DNA from: Hydrogenophaga sp. BPS33
GTDB lineage: Bacteria; Pseudomonadota; Gammaproteobacteria; Burkholderiales; Burkholderiaceae_C
Direction: 5' to 3'
NCBI RefSeq assembly: GCF_009859475.1
Contig: NZ_CP044549.1
Location: 4,464,001 to 4,528,000 of the forward strand
Length of the DNA: 64,000 nucleotides
The number at the start of each line of letters is the position of its first letter. Within the stretch, counting starts at the first letter, position 1. Shown piece after piece: positions 7,761 through 17,441 of this stretch. The position numbers were made by a program, and so were the translations under genes. The notes beneath the pieces are model-generated. The model was not told where the DNA came from and ran no database searches. It saw only the letters and a program-made list of their open reading frames with translations.

Positions 7761-8737
7761 TCCTTGATGTTCGCGAACTCGACGATCTTCTGGTACTTCG
7801 CCGTTTCATCCATCAGGAACTTGCCCATCTCCACGTTGAGCGGCGCCACGGTGGAACCGCTGTCCTCCATCTTCTTGCGAAACTCCGGCGTCTGCAGCGA
7901 CTCGGCCAGCGCCCTGCGCAGGCGGGCCGTGACGGCCTCCGGCAGGTTGGGCGGCGCCATCAGCGCGAACCACACGCTGATGTCCATGTTGCTGAGCGCC
8001 GGGTGATCGGCCAGCGGTGCGATGTCTGGCGCCACGGCGGAGCGCTTCTTCTCGGTGATGCCGAGTGCGACCACCTTGCCACTGCGGATGTGTGACAGCC
8101 CGCTGGACAGCACATACACGCCGAAATCCACCGTGCCGCCATACAGGTCCGTCGTCAGCGGGCCAACGCCCCGATACGGAATATGCGACATGAACAGGCC
8201 GGCCTGCTGCTTCGCCATTTCAGCAGACAGGTGCAGCGCGGTGCCCACGCCCGAGCTGCCATAGATGTATTTGCCCGGTTTTGCCTTCACCGTGCTGACG
8301 AACTGGTCCGCCGTCTTGATGCCGCTCTGCGTGGAAGCGACCAGCACCATGGGTGTGGAGGCGACCAGCCCGATCGGTGTGAAGTCCTTGTAGCTGTACT
8401 TCACCGAAGTCGATATGAGGCGGTTGATCGCGATCTCGTTGTTGGCCCCGAGCAGCAGCGTGTAGCCATCTGGCGTCGCACGCGACACCTTGTGTGCGCC
8501 AATGGCCCCACCGGCACCACCCACGTTTTCCACGATCACCGGCACGCCCAGCTTCTTGGACAGCTGGTCGGCCACGGCCCGGCCGGTGAGGTCGGTACTG
8601 CCGCCGGGCGGATAGCCGACCACCACCGTGACCGGGCGATCGGGGTAGGCCTCAGTCTGGGCATGGGCCAAGGAAACCAGGCCCGTGGCCAAGGCCATGG
8701 ACAGGAAGGATTGAATGTGGACGGGGGTGAATCGCAT
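7757..8737 (-). CDS. Bug-family tripartite tricarboxylate transporter substrate-binding protein
   Basis: This is a periplasmic receptor of the TctC/Bug family (about 326 residues), a group greatly expanded in Burkholderiales that binds carboxylates and amides. A signal peptide (MRFTPVHIQSFLSMALATG...LAHAQ) is followed by the diagnostic YPDRPVTVVVGYPPGGSTD. Further in come NVGGAGGAIG, GYTLLLGANN and the C-terminal YQKIVEFANIKE. A longer open frame exists upstream, but the ATG chosen has GGAG about 6 nt before it and is the only one that yields a signal peptide. No TctA/TctB membrane genes are nearby, which is usual for Bug proteins. It is coupled to the downstream acylase gene. Confidence 0.92.
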   Translation of the reverse strand: MRFTPVHIQSFLSMALATGLVSLAHAQTEAYPDRPVTVVVGYPPGGSTDLTGRAVADQLSKKLGVPVIVENVGGAGGAIGAHKVSRATPDGYTLLLGANNEIAINRLISTSVKYSYKDFTPIGLVASTPMVLVASTQSGIKTADQFVSTVKAKPGKYIYGSSGVGTALHLSAEMAKQQAGLFMSHIPYRGVGPLTTDLYGGTVDFGVYVLSSGLSHIRSGKVVALGITEKKRSAVAPDIAPLADHPALSNMDISVWFALMAPPNLPEAVTARLRRALAESLQTPEFRKKMEDSGSTVAPLNVEMGKFLMDETAKYQKIVEFANIKE

Positions 8738-8831
8738 GTATGTCTCCTGCTTTGAATAGCTGCGATTCTTGGGGCAACGCTTTTCGGCGAATGTGCCAAA
8801 ACGGCACCGATGCGTGCTTTTTGCGAAATGG

Positions 8832-9725
8832 TCAGTGCAACGTGGACATGTCCCACAGAGTCTCAGCCAATGGGGACAGGCGCCGCTTGGTTCGAACCAT
8901 GCGCACCTCGAAAGCAACTTCAAGCGCCTTCCCGGCGAGCGGCGCGAGCTTGCCCTCCTTGTGAGCGCCAACGGCCAGCGACCACGGCAACCAGGCCACA
9001 CCCATCCCCTTGAGCACGTATTCCAGCAGCGCGTCGGCGGAGTCGCATTGCAAGATCGGCTTCAGGCGAGGCGCTTGAGCGTGGTTCGAGAGATGGTCGG
9101 ACACCAGTTGTCCCAGCGCCAGGGTGTTGGCATAGGCCAGGTACGGCACTGGCTTGTTGGGGGAAAAGCGAAAGAGCGTCTTTCCGCCTGCGCTGGCGCG
9201 CGACACCGGCACCAGCCGGTCATGCGCCATGGTGTGCTGCAGGTACAGAGACGGTTGCAGGCGAGTGGTCACCGCCGGGTGGTAGTAGGTGAGCATGAAA
9301 TCGGCCTCGCCGCGCTCAAAGCGCTGCAGTGTCTCGGCCATAGAGCCGGTGCGCACCTGCACCCGCGCAGCGGCGGTGTGCGCTCTCATGCGCCACAGCC
9401 AGTCTGCGGCCAAGGTTCTGGCCAGTGTGCGGCCGGTGGCCAGCGTAAGAACGCTTTGACCCGGCAAAGCTTGGTCTTGGATTTCACTCCGCGCGGAGGC
9501 GAGCGCCTCCACCGCCTGACGGGCGTGCTGAAGCAGACTCTCTCCCGACTCGGTGAGCTTCACCGGTCCACTGCCTCTGTCCACCAGAGTTGCGCCGGCC
9601 CATTCTTCAAGGCTCCTAATTCGGCGGCCGAAGGCGGGATGGGTGACATGTCGTTGTGCCGCAGCCCGCACGAAGCTCTTTGTCTCGGCCAGAGCAATCA
9701 GGTCTTCCAGCCATTTAATCTGCAT
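8832..9725 (-). CDS. LysR-family transcriptional regulator
   Basis: This regulator of about 297 residues has an N-terminal winged HTH (MQIKWLEDLIALAETKSFVRAA, with AFGRRIRSLEEWAGATLVDRG) and a periplasmic-binding-fold effector domain. Its C-terminal part includes LEYVLKGMGVAWLPW. The frame is open 14 codons further upstream, but the ATG at MQIKW has an AAGGA site and gives the canonical family start. It lies upstream of, and in the same direction as, the Bug receptor and acylase genes, 94 nt away, so it probably controls them. The inducer is likely the Bug ligand or the acylase product. Confidence 0.9.
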   Translation of the reverse strand: MQIKWLEDLIALAETKSFVRAAAQRHVTHPAFGRRIRSLEEWAGATLVDRGSGPVKLTESGESLLQHARQAVEALASARSEIQDQALPGQSVLTLATGRTLARTLAADWLWRMRAHTAAARVQVRTGSMAETLQRFERGEADFMLTYYHPAVTTRLQPSLYLQHTMAHDRLVPVSRASAGGKTLFRFSPNKPVPYLAYANTLALGQLVSDHLSNHAQAPRLKPILQCDSADALLEYVLKGMGVAWLPWSLAVGAHKEGKLAPLAGKALEVAFEVRMVRTKRRLSPLAETLWDMSTLH

Positions 9726-9913
9726 CGTTCGTCCTTCGTTGAACCAGGCCTCAGCGTGGCGATGCACAGCATACGCATCCTCGGTTCTCTCAAAGAGAAA
9801 GCTGAAAGGCTACCTTAAGCACTTCCAACAATCACGCGCCCTCTTGCTTTGACTTCAGATCCGATCAGAGGTCAGCTTCAATCTAGCGGCAGCCTCGCTA
9901 GACAACATGAGCA

Positions 9914-10246
9914 TCAGTCGAGCGGCGACACACCGTCTACGGCGCGAGCGGCGTCCCCGAGAGTTACGAGGCTGTCAAGCACACATCTTGAATGTGCTTG
10001 GTCATCATCACTCTTCGACTCCATCAACACCCAGTAGGAGAGCCGCCACAGTGCAAGGGTCACAGCTTCCATAAGAGCGGGTGCTGCAGCGAAAACTTCC
10101 GCTGACTTCATGTCGGCAATCTCGGAGGCGACGACCTTGCCACCCTCCGTGGTCACTTCGTACATCCCAGGGTCACGCGATGACTCGCGGACGTAGAGGC
10201 CATACGACAGGTGGCGATGTTCAGCTTTGAGATGGTTTGGCGTCAT
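9914..10246 (-). CDS. Hypothetical protein, 110 aa
   Basis: A small soluble protein that begins MTPNHLKAEHRHLSYGLYVRE. It contains EVTTEGGKVVASEIADMKSAEVFAAAPALMEAVTLAL, a pattern seen in short phage- or plasmid-type hypothetical proteins in which A-A-A-P-x-L-x-E-A recurs. No membrane segment or signal is seen. It is divergent from the GIY-YIG-like gene. Function is unknown; the coding call rests on composition and a plausible family-like motif. Confidence 0.5.
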   Translation of the reverse strand: MTPNHLKAEHRHLSYGLYVRESSRDPGMYEVTTEGGKVVASEIADMKSAEVFAAAPALMEAVTLALWRLSYWVLMESKSDDDQAHSRCVLDSLVTLGDAARAVDGVSPLD

Positions 10247-10386
10247 GGCGATACTCGAGAGGGTTCACACGTACATCTCAAATAGGAATGCGATTTAAAC
10301 GGGTGAGGTGGCTTCAAGACCGGGCCGCCGCATCGTCTTCGACCCACAAGACATCCTCGAGAATTTCACAACCACCTGGCTTCACT

Positions 10387-10917
10387 ATGGAACGCATCAC
10401 CAAGCTGGATCAAGAGCTCACAAACCTCTTCCATGACTTCTCCGCGCTGGCCAAGACCATCGAAATTCCATACATTTGCGACCTGGCGGATGAAGCCAAG
10501 ATTGCATCACTGAGCTATCCGGGAATCTATCGAATTGACGTGTGTTCCACAGGGACAACTCCAGACTTCAAACCATGGGTTGACGAATTTCGCGCTGAGT
10601 GGGAGCACGAGGACTTTCTGAAGAAGTTCACGGCAAACTTCAAGGTCAAGCGCATCGCTCAACACAAGGCGCTTCAGGAGTGGATGCCGCTGTACCTGGG
10701 AAAGTCAAAAAACGTCGGCAAGCGAGTGCTCGAGCACCTGAATCTTCCATTGAATAAGTCCACCTTTGCGCTCAAGATCAAGGCAAGGCCTGAAAGCTCA
10801 AAGCGGAAGTTCCGCCTGCATGCGCTTCACATGCCAGTGGTCAACTACAACGTGCTTGCGATGATGTTGGAGTCTTCCCTCCGGGAGCGATTTCATCCAT
10901 TGGTTGGGAAGCAGTGA
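10387..10917 (+). CDS. GIY-YIG-like domain protein, 176 aa
   Basis: The frame is open further upstream, but the ATG giving MERITKLDQELTNLF starts the protein-like part. A long helical N-half leads into GIYRIDVCSTG, then PLYLGKSKNVGKRVLEHL and STFALKIKAR. That order, and the G-K-S-K-N-V-x-x-R-V-x-x-H-L string, matches the core of GIY-YIG nucleases (GIY strand, YIG-like YLG, Arg and His on the following helix). A C-terminal LESSLRERFHPLVGKQ would carry the metal-binding Glu. A role in DNA cleavage or repair is inference. It stands alone upstream of the iron operon. Confidence 0.6.
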   Translation: MERITKLDQELTNLFHDFSALAKTIEIPYICDLADEAKIASLSYPGIYRIDVCSTGTTPDFKPWVDEFRAEWEHEDFLKKFTANFKVKRIAQHKALQEWMPLYLGKSKNVGKRVLEHLNLPLNKSTFALKIKARPESSKRKFRLHALHMPVVNYNVLAMMLESSLRERFHPLVGKQ

Positions 10918-11015
10918 GGCACTCGCTCGGCATAGGCAGCGCGATGAAACGGGACAGACATCCGAGCACAGAAGGGAAGCTCCATTGATGAAAAATCACT
11001 TGAGTCAACCTGTAG

Positions 11016-11034
11016 AATGAGAATTATTCTCATT
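11016..11034. promoter_or_regulatory. Fur box upstream of fecI
   Basis: A perfect 19-bp inverted repeat, AATGAGAAT-T-ATTCTCATT, matches the core of the Fur consensus very closely. It lies about 50 nt before the sigma-factor gene and so would shut the whole operon off when iron is plentiful. Confidence 0.85.
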
Positions 11035-11083
11035 TTTAAGGGATCAGGCGCCGATCCCTGGACGCCCGGTTCAGGAGTTCGTC

Positions 11084-11605
11084 TTGTCCACCGCCAACTG
11101 CCCTCATTCGCTCCATCAACAAATCGAGGTTTTGTACAGCCATCACCATGGTTGGTTACGGCGTTGGCTAAGCAGAAAGCTCGGCGACTCGCAACAAGCC
11201 TCCGACTTGGCGCATGACACGTTCATCCGCCTGTTGACAAGAGAGGAAGCCATTGCAATTCAGGAGCCACGCGCGTTCCTAACCACCGTAGCGCAACGCG
11301 TACTGGCCAATCACTGGCGACGCCAGCAATTGGAGCGCGCATACCTGGAGGCGCTGACCGCCGTGCCAGACGCGCTCGCGCCCTCCGAGGAGGAGCGCGC
11401 CATGCTGCTGCAGGTACTGGTTGAAATCGACCGCTTACTCGACGGCCTACCTGCGCCGGTCAAGCGTGCGTTCCTGCTGACGCAGCTTGATGACATGACG
11501 CACGCCGAGGTGGCGCAGCTGATGCAGATCTCTGTCACCACCGTCAAACGGTACCTCGTCAAAGCGACAGGGCACTGCTATTTCGCCGATGTCCTTCCAG
11601 CGTGA
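11084..11605 (+). CDS. fecI: FecI-type ECF sigma factor
   Basis: This 173-residue iron-starvation extracytoplasmic sigma factor has region 2 visible as VLYSHHHGWLRRWLSRKL...DLAHDTFIRLL and region 4 as LLDGLPAPVKRAFLLTQLDDMTHAEVAQLM, followed by the HTH recognition helix. It directs RNA polymerase to the promoter of the TonB receptor gene when signalled through the FecR-like partner. The apparent start is TTG. The stop overlaps the next gene (GTGA), so sigma and anti-sigma are co-translated. Transcription is placed under Fur by the upstream box. Confidence 0.9.
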   Translation: MSTANCPHSLHQQIEVLYSHHHGWLRRWLSRKLGDSQQASDLAHDTFIRLLTREEAIAIQEPRAFLTTVAQRVLANHWRRQQLERAYLEALTAVPDALAPSEEERAMLLQVLVEIDRLLDGLPAPVKRAFLLTQLDDMTHAEVAQLMQISVTTVKRYLVKATGHCYFADVLPA

Positions 11606-12633
11606 CGATGACCGCCAACTCGCACGACAGTCCCCCAGCCTCGATTCCAGCGGAGGTGGCACAACGCGCCGTGGAATGGCTGGTGGAACTCCAGTCCGAT
11701 CACGTGTCTCCGGCCGTTCAAGCCAACTGGCAGGCCTGGCGCCTGGCCCATCCAGATCACGAGCTTGCATGGCGACACATCGAAGCCATGGAAGGCCAGA
11801 TCTTCGGCAAGCTGCGGCATCTGGCTTCTCCAGTGAAATCCGCTATGGCGCAGGCCAGCTTGACGCCACCACGATCTCTCGCGCGCCGACGCGCCATCAC
11901 GACGCTTGCCGTGATGCTGTTCGCTGGCGGGGCGGCCTGGTCGGTCCGGCAAGACGGCCGCTGGAGCACTTTCGTGGCCGACTACGGAACCGCTACGGGC
12001 GAGCGCCGAACCGTGGTGCTGGACGATGGAAGCACGCTGGAGCTCAACACCGCCAGCGCTGTGAACGTGGCGTTCAGCGAAACCGAGCGGCGCGTGCGCC
12101 TCGTCGCAGGCGAGGTGCTGATAACGACCGCCAGCGACAAGGCAGCGCGACCGTTCCTGATCGAAACCGCGCAAGGCGAAGCCGAAGCACTGGGCACGCA
12201 GTACATCGTTCGGCTGCACGAAGCGACTTCCGATGTGGCCGTGTTTGAGGGCGCGGTGCGCCTCACTCCCCGCGAAGCATCGGCGCGGCCGCACCTCTTG
12301 CAGGCGGGCCGAAGGGCACGCTTCAACACGCACGCGGTGACAGCGGAGCAAATGGCGGACCGCGACAGCGCGGCTTGGACCGATGGGATCATCGTCGCCA
12401 AGGGTATGCGTCTGGCCGACTTCCTCACTGAGCTCGCTCGGTACAGCCAACGCCCTCTCTGGTGTGACCCAGCTGTGGCCGATCTTCGCATCTCTGGCTC
12501 GTACCCCTTGGCCGACATCGACAAAGTGCTCGACACCCTGTCGGCCATGCTTTCCTTACAGGTCGAGACCGTCACCCGCTTCTGGGGCCTGCAGACGGTG
12601 CGCGTCCAACTCGGGCCGCGACGACCTGCCTGA
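11602..12633 (+). CDS. fecR: FecR-type anti-sigma/transmembrane sensor
   Basis: This 343-residue protein has an N-terminal cytoplasmic anti-sigma domain (AVEWLVELQSDHVSP...WRLAHPDHELAWRHIEAME, a typical DUF4880 pattern). A single transmembrane helix follows at about 100-118 (AITTLAVMLFAGGAAW), then the periplasmic FecR domain (GERRTVVLDDGSTLELNTASAV...LVAGEVLI). A C-terminal STN-like segment that contacts the receptor closes it. It relays siderophore binding from the outer-membrane receptor to FecI. The start is GTG overlapping fecI; an ATG two codons later is also possible. Confidence 0.9.
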   Translation: MTMTANSHDSPPASIPAEVAQRAVEWLVELQSDHVSPAVQANWQAWRLAHPDHELAWRHIEAMEGQIFGKLRHLASPVKSAMAQASLTPPRSLARRRAITTLAVMLFAGGAAWSVRQDGRWSTFVADYGTATGERRTVVLDDGSTLELNTASAVNVAFSETERRVRLVAGEVLITTASDKAARPFLIETAQGEAEALGTQYIVRLHEATSDVAVFEGAVRLTPREASARPHLLQAGRRARFNTHAVTAEQMADRDSAAWTDGIIVAKGMRLADFLTELARYSQRPLWCDPAVADLRISGSYPLADIDKVLDTLSAMLSLQVETVTRFWGLQTVRVQLGPRRPA

Positions 12634-12726
12634 GAGAAAAATTTCGAGCCAGGGTGGTCCGTTTTGGATTCTCGCGTGACAAGGAAGGTGAGAGCGCTCA
12701 TCTTCTTCATCCGCGAAGGTCAAATC

Positions 12727-15255
12727 ATGCACCACCGTCCCTACAGACTGCCACAGCAACCCACTGCCCGAATCGCGCGGGTATTCCACTGCGGAGCGCT
12801 GGCCTACGCCGCCGGGCCCGCCCTAGCGGTCAAAGGCGTGGCCATCGCAGCGGCCCTGATGGCGGCGACCGCGCCCACTTTGGTGTTGGCCCAAGCGGCG
12901 GACACGCAGACCCGCGACTACAGCATCCCAGCAGGCCCACTGGAGAACGCGCTGAACCGCTTCGGCCGCGAGACAGGCATTCTGCTGTCGTTTACTCCCG
13001 AGACCGCCGAGGACCTGCATAGCGGCGGCCTGCAAGGCCGCCATTCCGTGCAAAGTGGCTTGAATGCGCTCTTGGCCGGAACCGGCGTTCAGGCCATCCG
13101 TCAGCCCAATGGCAGCTACCTGCTGGTCAAGTCAGCCGCGCCGCCTTCGCCGGCGCCAGCCGCCTCCGGACCTGCAGCCACACTGCAGACCGTGACCGTC
13201 ACGGCCGAACGCTTCGAAGAACAGGCCACCGGTCCCGTGGGTGGCCTAGTCGCCCGACGCAGTACCCTCGCGACCAAAACCGACACGCCTCTACTGGAAA
13301 CGCCGCAGACGATCAGCGTTGTTTCACGAGAGCAGGTGGAGCTGCAGGACGCGCAGAGCGTTACCCGCGCACTGGAGTACACACCCGGCGCCGTGGCCGC
13401 TTTTGGTGGCACAAACAGCCTGTTCGACGTCGTGCAGACCCGCGGCTTCTTTGCTCGCGACCACCTCGATGGCCTGCGCCTGCCCTTCAGCGCCTACAGC
13501 GTGGCGGTGCCGCAATTCGACCCTTACATGCTCGAACGCATCGAATTACTCCAAGGCCCAGCCTCGGTGCTGTTTGGCCAGTCTTCGCCTGGCGGTGTGC
13601 TCAATATGGTCAGCCGCCGCCCTCAGACTGAGACCGCGCATGAAGTATTGCTGCAGACCGGCAGCCACAACCGTACCCAGTTGGCGTTCGACAGCACTGG
13701 CGCCATTGGTGAGGATGGGAAGCTGTTCCATCGCTTGACCGGACTTGCTCGCCAGAACGACGGACAAGTCGACTTCTCGAACGAGAAGCGTGAGCTGATC
13801 GCTCCGTCGTTCACTTGGAGGCCGTCGGCCGACACATCGTTGACGCTGCTCACGCACTACCAGCGCGACGAGCAGTTGCCCCAGTACCAAGCGGTTCCTG
13901 CCGCAGGCTCACTGCGACCCAACCCGAACGGCCCGATCCCGCGCACCCTCATGACGGGCGATCCGGGATGGGACCACATCGCGCGGGACCAGTACGGGGT
14001 CGGCTACGCCCTCGAACACAGCATCAACGAAGGCTGGACACTGCGCCAGAACATGCGCCATACCGAGGTGAAAGTCGACAGTCGCGCCCTGCCGGGTTAC
14101 ATGCTGGCGGCAGACAATCGCACCTTGATGCGTGTGGCGTCGGCCAGCCAGGCTGAGGGCAGCATCTTCGCGATCGACAACCAGGCGCAAATGCGCTTCT
14201 CCAGCGGTACCTGGGCGCACACGCTTCTGATGGGCCTTGACTACATGCGGCAACATGACGACTACCGGTTCGCGTCGCAGCTTGCCCCCTCCATCGACCT
14301 CTATGCACCGGTGTACGGCGTCACCATTCCCGCGCTCATCCCGCGCCTTTCCACGCGGCACACCATGGAGCAGACCGGGCTGTACGTACAGGATCAGATG
14401 CGCAGCGGTCGGTGGGTGTTGACCATGGGTGGTAGATACGACGAAGCGGATTCCAATACCGCCAACCGACAAGCCGGGACCTCGGTGCGCAAGTCCGATG
14501 GTGCGTTCACTTGGCGCATGGGCGTGAACCACGTATACGACAACGGCCTGGCGCCCTATGCCAGCTACTCCACTTCGTTCGAACCCCTTGGCGGCACCGA
14601 CTTCACAGGTGCACCCTTCCTACCCACGGAAGGCCGGCAACTGGAAGCCGGGATCAAGTACCAACCGGCTGGCGGCAGTACGCAACTCTCACTCTCAGCG
14701 TACCGTCTGACCCAGGAAAACGTGTTGACACCTGACACCACGCCCGGCCGTGCCAGCTTCAGCATCCAGACCGGCGAAGTTCAGTCGCAGGGCATCAGCG
14801 CCGAGGCCCGGATGCGGCCCCTACGCAACGTGGACCTAGTGGCGACCTACGCGTACACCGACTCCCAAGTCACGCGCGCAAATCCCAGCGCGCCGGGCGT
14901 GTCGCTGCTCGGCAAACCGCTCTCGCGCACACCCCGGCACCTTGCTTCTCTGTGGCTTGGCTACCGTTTCACGCAGAGCTCGTTCAAAGGGTTCACCGCC
15001 GGCTTGGGAGTGCGCCACATCGGCGAGAACTACGCGGATACGGCCATCACCATGAAGCTGCCCGCCGTCACCCTCTTCGACATCGCGCTGCACTACGACT
15101 TCGGTGCCTCGCGTCGGCAGATGGACGTTTGGCGCCTCTCGCTGGGCGTATCAAACCTCGCGGGGAAAGACTTCATCAGCTACTGCCTCAACACCACGCA
15201 ATGCTTCTACGGTCAGCCGCGCACCACCCAGGTGACGCTGCGCAAACGCTGGTGA
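12727..15255 (+). CDS. TonB-dependent siderophore receptor with STN signalling domain
   Basis: An outer-membrane ferri-siderophore transporter of about 842 residues. A long signal sequence (to about residue 56, ending VLAQA) precedes an STN/secretin domain (DYSIPAGPLENALNRFGRET..., residues ~63-115) that contacts the FecR-like protein. The plug then starts TLLETPQTISVVSREQ and holds RIELLQGPASVLFGQSSPGG. A 22-strand barrel ends in the terminal-aromatic motif TQVTLRKRW. The ATG chosen gives the signal peptide; an upstream TTG is in frame but less likely. Architecture is that of FpvA/FoxA-like receptors; the ligand is not readable. It is regulated by FecI/FecR and, indirectly, Fur. Confidence 0.92.
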   Translation: MHHRPYRLPQQPTARIARVFHCGALAYAAGPALAVKGVAIAAALMAATAPTLVLAQAADTQTRDYSIPAGPLENALNRFGRETGILLSFTPETAEDLHSGGLQGRHSVQSGLNALLAGTGVQAIRQPNGSYLLVKSAAPPSPAPAASGPAATLQTVTVTAERFEEQATGPVGGLVARRSTLATKTDTPLLETPQTISVVSREQVELQDAQSVTRALEYTPGAVAAFGGTNSLFDVVQTRGFFARDHLDGLRLPFSAYSVAVPQFDPYMLERIELLQGPASVLFGQSSPGGVLNMVSRRPQTETAHEVLLQTGSHNRTQLAFDSTGAIGEDGKLFHRLTGLARQNDGQVDFSNEKRELIAPSFTWRPSADTSLTLLTHYQRDEQLPQYQAVPAAGSLRPNPNGPIPRTLMTGDPGWDHIARDQYGVGYALEHSINEGWTLRQNMRHTEVKVDSRALPGYMLAADNRTLMRVASASQAEGSIFAIDNQAQMRFSSGTWAHTLLMGLDYMRQHDDYRFASQLAPSIDLYAPVYGVTIPALIPRLSTRHTMEQTGLYVQDQMRSGRWVLTMGGRYDEADSNTANRQAGTSVRKSDGAFTWRMGVNHVYDNGLAPYASYSTSFEPLGGTDFTGAPFLPTEGRQLEAGIKYQPAGGSTQLSLSAYRLTQENVLTPDTTPGRASFSIQTGEVQSQGISAEARMRPLRNVDLVATYAYTDSQVTRANPSAPGVSLLGKPLSRTPRHLASLWLGYRFTQSSFKGFTAGLGVRHIGENYADTAITMKLPAVTLFDIALHYDFGASRRQMDVWRLSLGVSNLAGKDFISYCLNTTQCFYGQPRTTQVTLRKRW

Positions 15256-15277
15256 CCAGTAGGAAGGCCACAGCGCC

Positions 15278-16441
15278 ATGAAGGCCGCCACGCTGCGCGC
15301 ATGGTCGTGGGTTCATAAATGGAGCAGTCTGGTCTCGACCGTGTTCCTGCTGCTTCTGTGCATCACCGGCCTGCCGCTCATCTTCCATGAGGAGATAGAG
15401 CACGCTTTCGAACCTGCACCTCAAGCCACCGGTGAGTTCGTCGCCGGGACGCAAGCGGGCGAGGCACCGTCGCTGGACAGCGTTGTGGCACATGCGCTCC
15501 AGCAGGCGCGCGGCGGGCACGTGAACTTCGTGTTGATCCAAAGGGAAGAGTCGCTGGTCCAGGTGGGCACGTCCCCATCACGGCAGCCCTCACCGGACGA
15601 AAGCCGCACCCACTTGTATGACCTGCATACCGGTGCAGTGCTGCAGGCACCGTCGGCCGGCGACGATGGATTCATGGACGTCATGCTGCGCCTCCACACC
15701 GACCTGTACATGGGCCTGGGAGGCACGCTGTTCCTCGGGTTCATGGGCTTACTCGTGGCTGTGGCAGTAGTGTCGGGCGTGTTGCTCTACGCGCCCTTCA
15801 TGAGCAAGCTCCCCTTCGGCACCGTGCGCCACGACCATGCTCGCCGCACCCGCTGGCTGGACATGCACAACCTGCTGGGCATCGGAACAGTCGTCTGGCT
15901 GACCGTGGTAAGTCTCACCGGCACCATCAACACCCTGGAGGTGCCCCTGGGCCATCTGTGGCGCAACAACGACCTGGCGGCCATGAGGCAACGCCATGCA
16001 GGTGCCCCACCTGCGCAGGCCTTTGCATCCTTGCACCAAGTGCTGGCGGCGGCGCGCGAGACGGCGCCGAAGTCCCAGGTGGACAGCATCATCTTTCCTG
16101 GCATGAAGATCAGCGGGCCCCGCCATCACCTCGTCATTCTTCGAGGGGACAAACCAGCCACGCGGCAATTGGTGCAGGTGATGCTGGTTGATGCTGAATC
16201 CGGTCGTGTCAGCGATCATGCGTCCATGCCCTGGTACGTCCAAGCCCTGTCGATGTCGCAGCCACTGCACTTCGGGGACTACGGTGGCATCCCTCTGAAG
16301 GTTCTCTGGGCTGTATTGACACTTACCAGCATCGCGGTGTTAGGCAGTGGGCTCTATCTGTGGTTAACCAAGCCCTCGAAGGCGCGCATCAAGAGCAGAG
16401 CGCCGATAGACGATATAAGGAGTGGAGACCTGCGGCCATGA
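15278..16441 (+). CDS. PepSY-associated transmembrane protein of the siderophore operon
   Basis: A 387-residue inner-membrane protein with four predicted helices (about 15-36, 143-167, 195-215 and 335-355). PepSY-type periplasmic loops lie between them. Its HKWSSLVSTVFLLLLCITGLPLIF opening and conserved histidines (VHKW, LRLHTDLYMG, DMHNLLG) are the marks of the FoxB/FiuB-like group, proposed to reduce or process ferric siderophores in the periplasm. It starts 22 nt after the receptor gene. Its TGA overlaps the ATG of the small gene that follows, so all are one operon. Confidence 0.88.
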   Translation: MKAATLRAWSWVHKWSSLVSTVFLLLLCITGLPLIFHEEIEHAFEPAPQATGEFVAGTQAGEAPSLDSVVAHALQQARGGHVNFVLIQREESLVQVGTSPSRQPSPDESRTHLYDLHTGAVLQAPSAGDDGFMDVMLRLHTDLYMGLGGTLFLGFMGLLVAVAVVSGVLLYAPFMSKLPFGTVRHDHARRTRWLDMHNLLGIGTVVWLTVVSLTGTINTLEVPLGHLWRNNDLAAMRQRHAGAPPAQAFASLHQVLAAARETAPKSQVDSIIFPGMKISGPRHHLVILRGDKPATRQLVQVMLVDAESGRVSDHASMPWYVQALSMSQPLHFGDYGGIPLKVLWAVLTLTSIAVLGSGLYLWLTKPSKARIKSRAPIDDIRSGDLRP

Positions 16442-16607
16442 AGCGCTCCAAGGTTTCGAACAACGGCCAAACCCTACACCTCTGGCAGGTCTTTCGCCTA
16501 CCGGGGTTGCTGGCGATGTCGAGCATCGTTGGGTTAGTGTCAGCCCTCTTGGGCGACGGCAACTGGGATGGTAATCCCCCCGAATTCCACGGCTCCGAGA
16601 AGTAGAG

Positions 16608-17441
16608 CTATGCGGCCATGGCCAGCCGCTGTTTCGGGGTGATGCCGCCCAAGGCCATGTTTGGGCGCTCATGGTTGTAGCGCCACATCCACTGCGTGGC
16701 GTACTCGCGAACCTCGTCGAGGTCGCTCCAATGGTACTGGGACAGCCACTCGTAGCGCACCGTTCTGTTGAAGCGCTCGACGTAGGCATTCTGTTGGGGC
16801 TTGCCCGGCTGGATGTGCTCGATATGAATGCCTCTGGCACTGGCCCAGTTCAGCAACGTGGCACTGATGTACTCCGGCCCGTTGTCACAGCGAATCACGT
16901 TGGGCCTGCCGCGCCAAGCCATGATCTGCGCCAGGGTGCGGATCACACGCTGCGAGGGCAGCGAGAAGTCCACCTCCATGCCCAGGGCCTCGCGATTGAA
17001 GTCGTCGATCACGTTGAGCAGCCGGATGCTGCGACCGTCCTCCAGTTGGTCGTGCATGAAGTCCATCGACCAGACCTCGTTGCTGTGCTTGGGCACCGTC
17101 AGAGGCTCGGGCTTCTCGCGCACCAGGCGCTTGCGCGGCTTGATGCGAAGGTTGAGCTCCAGCTCCCGGTAAACCCGATACACGCGCTTGTGGTTCCAGG
17201 GCAAGCCGCGCACGTTGCGCAGGTGCAGGAAGCACAGGCCAAAGCCCCAGTTGCGGTTGTTGTCGGTCAAGCGCAGCAGCCATTGGGCGATCTCGTCGTC
17301 CTCAAGGCCGCGACGGGCCTCGTAGCGGTAGCAGGCCTGGCTGATCTGGAATGCCTGACAAGCAGCCCTGATCGACAGCCCGCGCTGGCGCACAGCTTGT
17401 TGTGCCATCTCGCGTCGGCGAGATGGCTTCACCACTTTTTT
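16608..17441 (-). CDS. IS3-family transposase OrfB (DDE integrase domain)
   Basis: This is the catalytic half of the OrfAB transposase, made by -1 frameshifting from orfA. It opens [17 protein letters not shown] with a HTH_21-like segment ([20 protein letters not shown]). The retroviral-integrase core follows with the triad in [10 protein letters not shown] (Asp), [10 protein letters not shown] (Asp) and [11 protein letters not shown] (Glu), then the conserved tail [19 protein letters not shown]. The frame is open further upstream inside orfA but translation is expected to enter at the slippage site. All three acidic residues are intact. Confidence 0.9.
   Translation of the reverse strand, partial: KKVVKPSRRREMAQQAVRQRGLSIRAACQAFQISQACYRYEARRGLEDDEIAQWLLRLTDNNRNWGFGLCFLHLRNVRGLPWNHKRVYRVYRELELNLRIKPRKRLVREKPEPLTVPKHSNEVWSMDFMHDQLEDGRSIRLLNVIDDFNREALGMEVDFSLPSQRVIRTLAQIMAWRGRPNVIRCDNGPEYISATLLNWASARGIHIEHIQPGKPQQNAYVERFNRTVRYEWLSQYHWSDLDEVREYATQWMWRYNHERPNMALGGITPKQRLAMAA

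Noticed and set aside
7149..8006. A 285-codon plus-strand frame opposite the aspartoacylase and Bug genes
   Set aside because: The minus strand has two clear enzyme/receptor families with motifs; the plus frame has none.
8738..9001. N-terminal extension of the Bug protein to a start at 9001
   Set aside because: It would bury the signal peptide and run into the LysR gene; the internal ATG has a ribosome site and a signal peptide.
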